DNA of 64,000 nucleotides, taken from Desulfoscipio geothermicus (GTDB taxonomy: Bacteria; Bacillota; Desulfotomaculia; Desulfotomaculales; Desulfallaceae). The stretch's first letter is position 1, and each line of letters starts with the position of its first letter. Under the pieces are notes generated by a model. The model was not told where the DNA came from, ran no database searches, and saw only the letters and a list, made by a program, of their open reading frames with translations. The position numbers and the translations under genes are program-made. The stretch is from positions 124,001-188,000 of the forward strand of contig JAENZP010000003.1 in assembly GCA_016841205.1 (NCBI GenBank), given 5' to 3'. This document shows, in pieces, positions 25,537 through 33,983 of this stretch.

Positions 25537-27201
25537 ATGACCTCTTGGAAAAGAAAAAGAAACGAAAGTTTTAATGACTTAATAATAAGCACATATTTAT
25601 TAAGCTTATTATGCTTTGCAATTGCTTTTATAATAAAGTATATACCTTCTAATTATAATCCATTAAGAAGCATTACAATTTGTTTTTTCCTATTTTTAGC
25701 AATCTTAGGATTTATTTTTTTATTTTATATAAAATCTACAAGATTTGGAATTTCATTGTTATGCTTTATAATTATCGATTTTTTAATTATAAGTTATAAT
25801 GATTACATAAAGATGTTATTAATCATCCCTGTTATTTTGATATCTGTGTTTGTTAATAAAAAAAATGGCATTCTTATCTCCTTCATCGGGGGAATAAGTA
25901 TATGTATATACGATTATTATTTTTTTGAATCAACCAATTTAAATCAAAATCTAGAGTCAAATATTCTATTCACTGCCATTATGTTTATAACTGCCTGTCT
26001 TGTTGGGGGTATTGCCGAGATCGAACGAGAAACAAGATCTATACTTTTTGAATTAGCTAACCGCGACGGTTTGTCAGGTGTCTATAATCATGGATATTTT
26101 CAAGTTTGTTTTAGGTCTATGTGTAAAGAAGCGGAGCAAATAAAAAAATCATTAAGTTTAGTAATTTTTGATATAGATTATTTTAAACATTTTAATGATA
26201 GTTTTGGGCACCCAGCAGGTGATGAGATTTTAAAAGGCGTTGGGGAGATACTACAAAATCATGTAAAACATCCATCTGTTTGCGCTCGTTACGGAGGAGA
26301 TGAATTCTGTATTCTATTACCTAACCATGATGTGAAATCAGCATATGAGTTGACTCAATGTATTAAGAAAGAAATTGAAAATTTAAATATAAAAAATACG
26401 GAAAAACTTCCGGCTAGGAAAATAACTATTACTGCCGGTGTAGCAAATTATCCGGAACATACAGATCAGGCCAATAAAATATTAAAACTGGCGGACCAAG
26501 CCTTATATAAGGCTAAGTATACCAACAAATCCAACATTGCGCTTTATTTCAATGTGTTAGACGGTTTAAAAAATTTCTGTGAAAAATCCGAAAAGGAGCT
26601 TTTGAATTCTATAAAGACTCTTCTTCATGTTATTAATGCCAAAGATAAATATACTTATGGCCATTCAGAAAGAGTGCTAGAATATGCTACTATTTTGGCA
26701 ACATGTTATGGAGTAAATATAAACCATTTAAGGAATATACAATATGGTGCATACCTTCATGACATTGGTAAAATTGAAGTGGATATTACCATACTAAACA
26801 GTTTTGAAAAAATAACTGAACACGAATGGAATATATTAAAACAACATCCATATTGGGGAAGTGAGATAATTAAACCTATAAAATCACTTGAAGAAGTAAG
26901 ACCATTTATATTATATCATCATGAAAATTACGATGGAACCGGTTATCCATATGGCATTAGTGGTCCGGAAATACCATTAGGGGCCAGAATAATTCGTATT
27001 GTGGATAGTTTCGATGCAATGACCACAGATAGGCCATATAAAAAAGGCATTACACCTGAAGAGGCATGTCAAGAAATTTTAAAATATGCAGATAAAATGT
27101 ACGATAAAGAACTTTGTAAATTGTTTGTTGAGATAATTAAATCTAAGCCAAACATTTCATTAAATTATAAAGACCATTATGTGACCTCCTCCCACCACTA
27201 A
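25537..27201 (+). CDS. Membrane GGDEF and HD-GYP protein (c-di-GMP synthesis/degradation)
   Basis: 554 residues, ATG with AAAGGTG upstream. Residues about 20-165 hold five or six transmembrane helices. A GGDEF domain follows (about 175-335) with intact active site RYGGDEF (253-257) and DIDYFKHFND. No RxxD inhibitory site is visible five residues before it. An HD-GYP phosphodiesterase domain fills 355-545, with H408/D409 in HDIGK and the GYP motif (HHENYDGTGYP) at 469-471. It could both make and break cyclic di-GMP. It lies 56 nt after agrD on the same strand, suggesting that it is controlled with, or responds to, the peptide system. Confidence 0.88.
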   Translation: MTSWKRKRNESFNDLIISTYLLSLLCFAIAFIIKYIPSNYNPLRSITICFFLFLAILGFIFLFYIKSTRFGISLLCFIIIDFLIISYNDYIKMLLIIPVILISVFVNKKNGILISFIGGISICIYDYYFFESTNLNQNLESNILFTAIMFITACLVGGIAEIERETRSILFELANRDGLSGVYNHGYFQVCFRSMCKEAEQIKKSLSLVIFDIDYFKHFNDSFGHPAGDEILKGVGEILQNHVKHPSVCARYGGDEFCILLPNHDVKSAYELTQCIKKEIENLNIKNTEKLPARKITITAGVANYPEHTDQANKILKLADQALYKAKYTNKSNIALYFNVLDGLKNFCEKSEKELLNSIKTLLHVINAKDKYTYGHSERVLEYATILATCYGVNINHLRNIQYGAYLHDIGKIEVDITILNSFEKITEHEWNILKQHPYWGSEIIKPIKSLEEVRPFILYHHENYDGTGYPYGISGPEIPLGARIIRIVDSFDAMTTDRPYKKGITPEEACQEILKYADKMYDKELCKLFVEIIKSKPNISLNYKDHYVTSSHH

Positions 27202-27688
27202 AGTGAGGGGCATCCCAAAACAAGAAAAAAAGGCAACAAAGTTTTCTCCTAACGCATATAAAACATTTAAGTTTAAATGAGTATAAAGCTGTCACCAAAG
27301 AATTTTGGGAATTCATAAGGTTTAAAATTTTTCAACTGTTAAGAATTAATAAATCGAATTCTAAACTTAAACCCCACTAACATGTGGGGTTATTTTTTTG
27401 GATTCCTACTATTATAAAACTCACACAATATTAGTAGGCATTTTCTCGAATAATTAATATTTAAGAACCACCCAGTTACTTTTTAGTTATTAACTGGATT
27501 TTAAAACATAAATTATTCCGTACGACATAATATTACATTATTTCTGAAGGTAAAAAGGAATCTGCTGTTTAAACAATAATTACGTCTTAATTTCATTAAT
27601 CAGAAGATAAATACTATAGCTATTACTAGGTTGTAAGGTTTTATCAAAACATACTGAAATTTACAAAAGGAAGAGAGGTAAGATATTT
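27202..27688. other. Intergenic region with several hairpins, no gene seen
   Basis: Right after the GGDEF/HD-GYP gene lies a short hairpin (CCACCACTAAAGTGAGGGG, about 27192-27211) that resembles right-end sequences of IS200/IS605-type elements. Further on are the terminator at 27370 and two inverted repeats: CCTACTA/TAGTAGG at 27404-27437 and CCAGTTA/TAACTGG at 27472-27497. No ORF with a ribosome site is present. Confidence 0.4.
27370..27400 (+). terminator. Rho-independent terminator after the GGDEF/HD-GYP gene
   Basis: AACCCCAC/GTGGGGTT stem, loop TAACAT, then ATTTTTTT. Confidence 0.8.
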
Positions 27689-30394
27689 ATGAAATTCAGA
27701 AATAAGTTATACATTGATTTTGGTGTTTTTTTGATATTAATAATTATAATTACTATAACTTCACTTAATATGGTTAGCCAATTTAAAAATAACATGAACG
27801 AAGTGGTGCGGGTTAACTATGAAGAGGTCCGCTTAGCAAATATTGCCCGCTACGAAGTTAGTAATTCTAGCAGGATTCTAAGAGATCTCATTTTATTAGA
27901 TAAGGATAAAGAAATTATTGAAAAAGACATTCAACAAATGGAGGACTCTAGGGAAATCGGATTATCAGCCGTTAATGATCTGGACAAATCAGTAAAATCA
28001 AGTCAGACTAATCAATTGATATCAAAGTTAAAATTATTGTCTGATTTTTATATTGATCTTCAAAAAGAAATTGAAACCATGGTAAGAGAAGGGCGTAATG
28101 ATGATGCAACTGAGCTTTTATTCGATGCTCAAGATTCTAGGGATGAAATGTTTCAAATACTTAATCAAATTGTAGGAATTGAAGAACAAGTTATGAGGGA
28201 TACGCTTGAACAGACCGAAACCTTATACTGGCAGGCTATACTATTGTATACAACCCTTATAGCGTTAGGATTGTTTATTGGTTTAGGAGTAATATTCATA
28301 TCAATGCGTAAAATTACCGGTGATATAAAAACAGTAACGGATGTAATTAACGGCATCTCATCCTTTGATTCAACAGATAATTTACCCCGTATAAATATAA
28401 CCTCCAATGATGAAATTGGCGAGATTGCCAAGGCATTTAACGAAATGGCCTCTGCCCTCGAAGAGCAGATTAAGCAGGAAAAAGAATATAACAAAGTAAT
28501 ACAGGATCAAAGCTGGTTAAAATCAAACGTTGAAGAAGTTTCAACAATGTTTCAAGGCGTAAAAGATATAAAGGTTTTTTGTGATGAATTAATTACTAAG
28601 ATAACACCAATGGCTGGTGGAAAATATGGAGTGATTTACCTATTAGAGGAGAAGGAAGAACAAAAATACCTAAAAAAACTAGCTACCTATGCCTTTGGCA
28701 GCAGTCAGATTGATTGTCCTGATTTTCAACTGGGAGAAGGACTTGTTGGACAGTGTGCATTGGAAAAGCAAGAAATACGTCTTGAACAAGTCCCAGATAA
28801 CTATATTAAAGTTGCTTCAGGACTAGGCGCAGCGTCTCCAAAAAGCATACTTATTCTTCCAGTTAAATTTAACGGAGAGGTTTTGGCCGTAGTGGAACTG
28901 GCTTCGCTGGACGAATTCAGCCCTTTACAGGTGGAATTGCTGCACCGAGTGTTAAACACTATGGGTATCGCAATCAATCGTATAGCCAATCATATGCAGG
29001 TAGAAAAACTACTTAAGGAATCTCAGATTTTCACTGAAGAACTGCAAACCCAATCCGAAGAACTACAGCTCCAACAAGAAGAATTAAAAACTTTTAACGA
29101 AAAGCTTGAGGAACAGTATAAAGATTCTAAACAAAAAACGGTTGAGCTGGAAAAGGTTAAGCTTTCTTTGGAAGAACAAGCACGTGAATTGGCTTTAAGC
29201 TCACAGTATAAATCAAATTTTCTTACCAATATGTCGCATGAACTACGAACGCCCCTTAACAGTCTTTTGGTTCTTGCTCAAATATTGGCAGAGAATAATG
29301 CTGGTAATCTTACAGTTAAACAAGTTGAGTATGCGGAGACAATTATTTCATCCGGAATGGATCTTTTAAATCTAATTAATGACATCATGGATTTATCTAA
29401 GGTGGAGTCAGGTAAAATGGAAGTTTACCCGGCTGAGGTAAAGCTAATAGATATAGAAAACTTTGCCAAACGCAACTACCTTCCTGTTGCCCAAATGAAA
29501 GCTCTGGAGTTTTCTATACAGCTCGATAATGACCTGCCGGATGTTATTTATACCGACGAACAAAGAGTACGGCAAATTCTAAAAAATTTATTGTCTAATG
29601 CCTTTAAATTCACAGAAAAAGGTAGTGTGCTTCTCCATATCAAAAATGCGCCAATGAGTATTACCCGTACTCGTACTCCTATGCTGGCTATTTCCGTTAT
29701 CGATACGGGTATCGGAATTCCCGAGGAAAAACATGACATAATATTTGAGGAATTTCAGCAGGCAGACGGAACAACTAACCGCAGGTATGGTGGTACAGGC
29801 TTGGGTTTATCCATTTCCAAAAAAATTGCCGAGCTGATGGGTGGCTTTATCAGGTTAGAAAGCCAGGAAAGTAAAGGCAGCACTTTTACATTATTTTTAC
29901 CTCTTAATGTAGCTGGCGATGCGACCAAAGAAGTAGCAGTAAGTGAGGTGGCCATTGAGTTAGAAGAACTATCAGGAGATGATGTAAATCAGCCTGAAAT
30001 AGAACAGACCCAGAGTCTACTGGAGGGGCGGAAGATATTAATAGTGGATGATGATATGCGGAATGTTTTTGCCCTAAGCGCTATACTTGAAAATCATAAG
30101 ATGGATGTATTATTTGCTGAAAACGGAAAAGATGGAATTAAAACCTTGCAGGAAAATCCAGATATTGATCTTGTGCTAATGGATATTATGTTACCCGAAA
30201 TGGATGGCTATGAGGCTATGCAATATATCCGTCAAATACCTAAATATCAAACGTTACCTATAATAGCCCTGACTGCCAAAGCTATGAAGTATGATCGGGA
30301 AAAATGCATTAATGCGGGAGCATCCGATTACATTAGCAAACCGGTAAATTTAAAGCAACTTTTATCTTTAATAAAGGTTTGGTTGTATAAATAG
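27689..30394 (+). CDS. Hybrid histidine kinase with GAF and receiver domains
   Basis: 901 residues, ATG with GGAAGAGAGG upstream. Order: TM helix 10-30; extracytoplasmic four-helix bundle (about 35-180, MCP-type sensor); TM helix near 185-206; HAMP (about 207-262); GAF (about 275-430); long Gln/Glu coiled coil (435-500); HisKA with phospho-acceptor H517 in MSHELRTPLN; HATPase (NLLSNAFKFT, DTGIGIP, GGTGLGLSI); and C-terminal receiver with D832 (VLMDIMLPEMDGY). It has its own leader after a terminator, so it is a separate transcript. Its partner regulator is not obvious; the next gene is broken. A connection with the Agr signal is only positional. Confidence 0.9.
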   Translation: MKFRNKLYIDFGVFLILIIIITITSLNMVSQFKNNMNEVVRVNYEEVRLANIARYEVSNSSRILRDLILLDKDKEIIEKDIQQMEDSREIGLSAVNDLDKSVKSSQTNQLISKLKLLSDFYIDLQKEIETMVREGRNDDATELLFDAQDSRDEMFQILNQIVGIEEQVMRDTLEQTETLYWQAILLYTTLIALGLFIGLGVIFISMRKITGDIKTVTDVINGISSFDSTDNLPRINITSNDEIGEIAKAFNEMASALEEQIKQEKEYNKVIQDQSWLKSNVEEVSTMFQGVKDIKVFCDELITKITPMAGGKYGVIYLLEEKEEQKYLKKLATYAFGSSQIDCPDFQLGEGLVGQCALEKQEIRLEQVPDNYIKVASGLGAASPKSILILPVKFNGEVLAVVELASLDEFSPLQVELLHRVLNTMGIAINRIANHMQVEKLLKESQIFTEELQTQSEELQLQQEELKTFNEKLEEQYKDSKQKTVELEKVKLSLEEQARELALSSQYKSNFLTNMSHELRTPLNSLLVLAQILAENNAGNLTVKQVEYAETIISSGMDLLNLINDIMDLSKVESGKMEVYPAEVKLIDIENFAKRNYLPVAQMKALEFSIQLDNDLPDVIYTDEQRVRQILKNLLSNAFKFTEKGSVLLHIKNAPMSITRTRTPMLAISVIDTGIGIPEEKHDIIFEEFQQADGTTNRRYGGTGLGLSISKKIAELMGGFIRLESQESKGSTFTLFLPLNVAGDATKEVAVSEVAIELEELSGDDVNQPEIEQTQSLLEGRKILIVDDDMRNVFALSAILENHKMDVLFAENGKDGIKTLQENPDIDLVLMDIMLPEMDGYEAMQYIRQIPKYQTLPIIALTAKAMKYDREKCINAGASDYISKPVNLKQLLSLIKVWLYK

Positions 30395-30519
30395 GTGGTG
30401 CGGTGACTTATACCACACTCCGTTGTCAAGACATACTTTCTAAAATCATAGTTATATCCTTTCTTCAGATATTCGCATTATTAAATCGCGGGGAAATAAA
30501 CTTTCCATGATAGACGGCG

Positions 30520-30644
30520 GCCTTGACAGCCCTAAAGACTGTAATGTGTGTAAAATACCGACAGACGACTCCGAAAACATGTAACATCGTTGCCTTCCGT
30601 CAGATTAATATTGTACCACAACCCTTTTAAAGGGCTGTCAAGGC
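30520..30644. repeat. MITE-like element with 14-bp perfect terminal inverted repeats
   Basis: GCCTTGACAGCCCT at 30520-30533 and its exact complement at 30631-30644 bound a 125-bp segment without a transposase. It sits between the hybrid kinase and a broken kinase gene. The interior contains ACTGTAATGTGTGTAAA, which is reminiscent of insertion-sequence ends. Target duplications were not identified. Confidence 0.55.
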
Positions 30645-30884
30645 TCCCCTTCGGCGCCTAGTGCTAAGCCCTGGATTACCTCAGGGACCCGCCAAAAACA
30701 TGACTTTTTCAGCCTTAACAATGAATGGTTTCATTTGCCTATTTCCGACTTACATAGTCAAGCAACAGGCAATAAGGAGACAATTGATTTCTCTGATGTG
30801 GTTAACTGCTATGATAATGTAAATATAAAAGAAAAAATATATCGCAAGTTTAAAATTAATCTATTTTTAAATCGGGGGATTCAT

Positions 30885-31426
30885 ATGAGTGATCAAAAAA
30901 TAAATATATTACTGGTTGATGACAGACCGGAAAATTTGATTGCATTAGAAGCTTATTACAAATTTTCTTTCCTTGGCAAAAGATAAGTTTATTGAATTCA
31001 AAAAGCAAAGCCTTAAGGAAATAGTTGAAAATTATTCCCTTTAATCCAAGCGGACGCTATAATTTCTGAAATGAATATACATATGAACTAGAGAAAGTTT
31101 TGGAAATCCCCCTGGACAATGAAGCAATCCGTCAGTTAATTCTAAATTTTGTTCGAAACGGGTTGCAGGCAATGTCCCCCGGTGGAAGTATGAATATAAG
31201 AACAATTATGACAAAGGAAGAAATTGTACTAGCCGTGAAGGATGATGGCAAAGAGATAGCCCCTGTAGTGCCTAAAAAAATCGGCACTCCTTTTTTCACT
31301 ACAAAAAAAGACGGTACAGGTTTAGGGCTTGCTGTATGCTATAGTATTGCTCAAAAACATAATGTCAGAATAAATATAGAGACTGGTTCCACTGGGACAA
31401 CATTTTATGTAAGATTTAATACTTAA
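30885..31426 (+). pseudogene. Broken response regulator/histidine kinase gene
   Basis: ATG 30885 with a GGGGG site begins a receiver domain (MSDQKINILLVDDRPENLIALEA) that breaks off after about 25 residues. After frameshifts and stops around 30986-31100, a frame continues into a HATPase end: NEAIRQLILNFVRNGLQAMSPGG, then KKDGTGLGLAVCYSI. The HisKA part and most of the receiver are missing. The pieces fit a sporulation-type kinase or receiver-kinase fusion that lost its middle by deletion. It is unlikely to be functional. Confidence 0.75.
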
Positions 31427-31530
31427 ATATCAGGGGCAGGGGAGTGCAGGGTTATATTCCAAACCTTGCGAGCATTATTACTCAGTTCCAAGGAAAACAG
31501 AACGCCCCTTCCGGAGCGCTTTGCGTTAGA

Positions 31531-31671
31531 TTAGCATACTCCTCCGCGAAATCCCATCCCATATATTAGCAAAATGAGAATCAGAAAAAGAATTAAACTG
31601 CCACTTCCGTAACCACAATTGGTACCAATTTCTCCACCACATCCAGCACCATAAGCCATTAATACATTCAT
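31531..31671 (-). CDS. Small Gly-rich single-helix membrane peptide (YjcZ-like)
   Basis: 46 codons: MNVLMAYGAGCGGEIGTNCG, then a hydrophobic helix SLILFLILILLIYGMGF and a short GGVC end. The Gly/Cys/Tyr-rich head plus one helix resembles the YjcZ-type small sporulation proteins of Firmicutes. The ribosome site is weak for either Met1 or Met5, which lowers confidence. The rest of 31427-32128 holds no other gene I can support. Confidence 0.4.
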   Translation of the reverse strand: MNVLMAYGAGCGGEIGTNCGYGSGSLILFLILILLIYGMGFRGGVC

Positions 31672-32128
31672 CCAAGCTAAGGTTATGTTGTTGTTGTTTT
31701 GGTATGCGGTCCTGGCAATGGTTAATTCTTTGAGTATTTAGTCAAAAAAAATTACCACCGGGTTATCGGTGGCTTACCGGAGGTAAATTAAATAAATGAT
31801 TAAATGAGAAGGTTGATAATGTCATCGTGTTTACACTATAAGTATAACGAAACAAAATAAATCCACCCTTAATGGTGCCTGAAAGTTTACTTAAAAGACT
31901 CAATTTTTACCACGGATGCCTTCTATTGTATTATTGGCTTAGTAACAACAATAACTTGGGAGAATGAATATTTTTTTCACCGAAAATAACCCTTTGTTTG
32001 TTACATGAATATCCATACTATAACAAAATGGTTTCCAAAGTTTTTGGAGAGTACATTTAGCAACAGGGAAAAATGTGTGAAATCTATCCAAAAAAAACAT
32101 ATCTTTCTAAAATCTATTTACTGGGGGT

Positions 32129-32166
32129 AAAAATAAAAAATCCCAAAGCCCTAAAGCCTTGGGATT
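32129..32166 (-). terminator. Terminator of tRNA-Trp
   Basis: AATCCCAA/TTGGGATT with an internal GC-rich loop, followed on the minus strand by a T-rich run; begins 3 nt after the tRNA end. Confidence 0.8.
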
Positions 32167-32168
32167 AC

Positions 32169-32244
32169 TGGCAGGGGAGACAGGACTTGAACCCGCAGCC
32201 CACGGTTTTGGAGACCGTTGCTCTACCACTTGAGCTACTCCCCT
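32169..32244 (-). tRNA. tRNA-Trp (anticodon CCA)
   Basis: 76 nt with encoded CCA. Minus strand: acceptor AGGGGAG/CTCCCCT, D arm TAGCTCAAGTGGTAGAGCA, anticodon stem ACGGT/ACCGT with loop CTCCAAA (anticodon CCA), T arm GGGTTCAAGTCC. Intact. Its 3' 42 nt recur in part at 23896-23937. Confidence 0.95.
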
Positions 32245-32382
32245 AAAGTTAACTCAACTACCGTAACAAAAGTTATTATAAAATAATATTTTCGGTCAGT
32301 CAAGGGAAATATGTGGCGCATAAAGGATTTTTACAAACCCAACCGAATATATATAAACAATTACTATCTCGGAGGTGGCTAA

Positions 32383-33318
32383 ATGAGCCCCAAAATCGGT
32401 GTTTTACTGGGCGGGCGTTCGGCGGAAAGGGAAGTTTCATTGCGTACCGGGGAAGCAATCTATCATGCATTACTATCCAATGGTTATGATGCAATAAAAA
32501 TTGATGTAGATAACAACATAGTGGAAAATTTGAAAAGCCAGCAAATACAACTGGCCTTTATCGCCCTACATGGCAAATATGGTGAGGATGGCACTATTCA
32601 AGGTCTCCTGGAGATGCTGGATATACCTTATACTGGTTCGCATGTATTAGCAAGTGCCATTGCCATAAATAAAATTGCTACCAAAAGAATATTGACTTAC
32701 GAGGGGCTGCCCACTCCCGATTTTTTTACAGTATCACGCAGCGAGTACAGCAATAATCCGCCAGGTAGTTTTAACGATCAATTTATGTCTATGGGTTTGC
32801 CTGTAGTAATCAAAGCACCCACCCAGGGATCCACCATTGGTATCTCATTTGTTCATCACGAAAACGATATTGACAGCGCCATAGAGCAAGCTTTCCAATA
32901 TGATTCCACTATACTGGTGGAAAAAATGGTGGACGGTATAGAAGTAACTGCCTCGGTTCTAGGCAATGAAAAACCCGAAGTATTACCTTTGATTGAAATT
33001 TTTTCGTCCACAGGGGTCTACGATTATACTGCTAAATACACCGTGGGACTTAGTAATCATATTATTCCTCCCCGCCTACCAGATAGTGTACAGCAAACAA
33101 TAAAAGACCTGGCGTACAAAACTTACCTGGCTATTGGATGTAGGGGACTATCCCGAGTTGATTTCATGGTTGACCGGGCTGGCCATCCATACATTTTAGA
33201 AGTGAATACCATACCCGGCATGACTGAAACCAGCCTTTTCCCCGATGCAGCCAGAGCAGCTGGGATATCATTTGAAACACTTGTAGGCAAATTAGTTGAA
33301 TTGGCCATGGAAAAGTAA
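32383..33318 (+). CDS. ddl: D-alanine--D-alanine ligase
   Basis: 311 residues, ATG with GGAGGTGG. ATP-dependent formation of D-Ala-D-Ala for peptidoglycan. Motifs: VLLGGRSAEREVSLRTG at the start, FIALHGKYGEDGTIQGLLE, KAPTQGSTIGIS (nucleotide loop), EVTASVLG, and metal-binding EVNTIPGMTETSLFP with SRVDFMVD. The active-site Tyr in YTAKY is the D-Ala-type rather than the Phe seen in D-Ala-D-Lac ligases. A single-gene unit beside tRNA-Trp. Confidence 0.94.
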   Translation: MSPKIGVLLGGRSAEREVSLRTGEAIYHALLSNGYDAIKIDVDNNIVENLKSQQIQLAFIALHGKYGEDGTIQGLLEMLDIPYTGSHVLASAIAINKIATKRILTYEGLPTPDFFTVSRSEYSNNPPGSFNDQFMSMGLPVVIKAPTQGSTIGISFVHHENDIDSAIEQAFQYDSTILVEKMVDGIEVTASVLGNEKPEVLPLIEIFSSTGVYDYTAKYTVGLSNHIIPPRLPDSVQQTIKDLAYKTYLAIGCRGLSRVDFMVDRAGHPYILEVNTIPGMTETSLFPDAARAAGISFETLVGKLVELAMEK

Positions 33319-33715
33319 CCCGACTTCAATAGGTAGAAGTAACCGGCTATTTACATACCGCCGACAAAATATCATGCATATAAAGTGCTCTTGGGCATAT
33401 GAACATGAACATCCTTATATAACACTATTTTCATATATAAGAAATCGTAATAAACCTATGTATCAAGCCCAATAATGATATAATTAAGCAACTTAAACCT
33501 GCTCTTTCACCAAACTGCGCTTAAACCTTATCAAAACAGTGGACAAGTTCGGAAACCATTGCCTTGACATTTTATTTATATCTTATTAATAGTTATAAAT
33601 AGTCAAAGTGCCGTTTGTGATGTTTTCATTGGCATGCTATAAACCAGGCAGGAATCATACATACGGCGGAGAATACTATGTTATTATAAACATGACTAGA
33701 CCCGAGGTGAGCTAA
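33319..33715. other. Intergenic region, promoter only
   Basis: No ORF with a ribosome site was seen. A weak inverted repeat ACTTC/GAAGT follows ddl (33323-33340), and the promoter at 33564 serves the next operon. Confidence 0.5.
33564..33592 (+). promoter_or_regulatory. Sigma-A promoter of the zinc-ribbon/UPF0182 unit
   Basis: TTGACA (33564-33569), 17-nt spacer, TAATAG (33587-33592); about 120 nt upstream of the first gene. Confidence 0.6.
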
Positions 33716-33907
33716 ATGACTATGAAAAAATGTATTATGTGCGGTAAAATGTTTGATCCAGAGCAGATCACAGCAGATAGTAAAAACCCTTTCCTTGATG
33801 ATGATGACGAAGATATGCCCCAAAAGACACCTTCTTTTTGCCAGCAATGTGAAGCCAAAATACGCCATGAGGCGGATGATACTAGAAAAGGAGTAAAACC
33901 AATGTAG
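33716..33907 (+). CDS. Small zinc-ribbon protein
   Basis: 63 residues, ATG with GAGGTGA. Two CxxC knuckles (CIMC at residues 6-9 and CQQC near 43-46) flank an acidic loop (FLDDDDEDM), forming a probable zinc ribbon. The C-terminus is charged. I cannot name the family with certainty. It precedes the UPF0182 gene on the same strand by 76 nt and probably shares its promoter. Confidence 0.7.
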   Translation: MTMKKCIMCGKMFDPEQITADSKNPFLDDDDEDMPQKTPSFCQQCEAKIRHEADDTRKGVKPM

Positions 33908-33983
33908 CACCAATTTGGTTAATTGTATAACTGGCAATCGTTAGCTTCAATAAATTGTTTCAATAAATTAAGGAGGGGATTTG

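Larger units (their letters stand above)
23896..32210. mobile_element. Putative decayed genomic island at tRNA-Trp
   Basis: The interval lies between two direct copies of a tRNA 3' segment (23896-23937 and 32169-32210, 88% identical, same strand). The intact tRNA is at the side expected for site-specific integration. The content is AT-rich and accessory: peptide signalling, c-di-GMP enzyme, hybrid kinase, a broken kinase gene and a MITE-like repeat. No integrase was found, so if it is an island it has decayed or was mobilised in trans. Confidence 0.35.

Noticed and set aside
30735-30884. Upstream extension of the broken receiver gene
   Set aside because: The ribosome site and domain start are at ATG 30885; the extension is outside any known domain.
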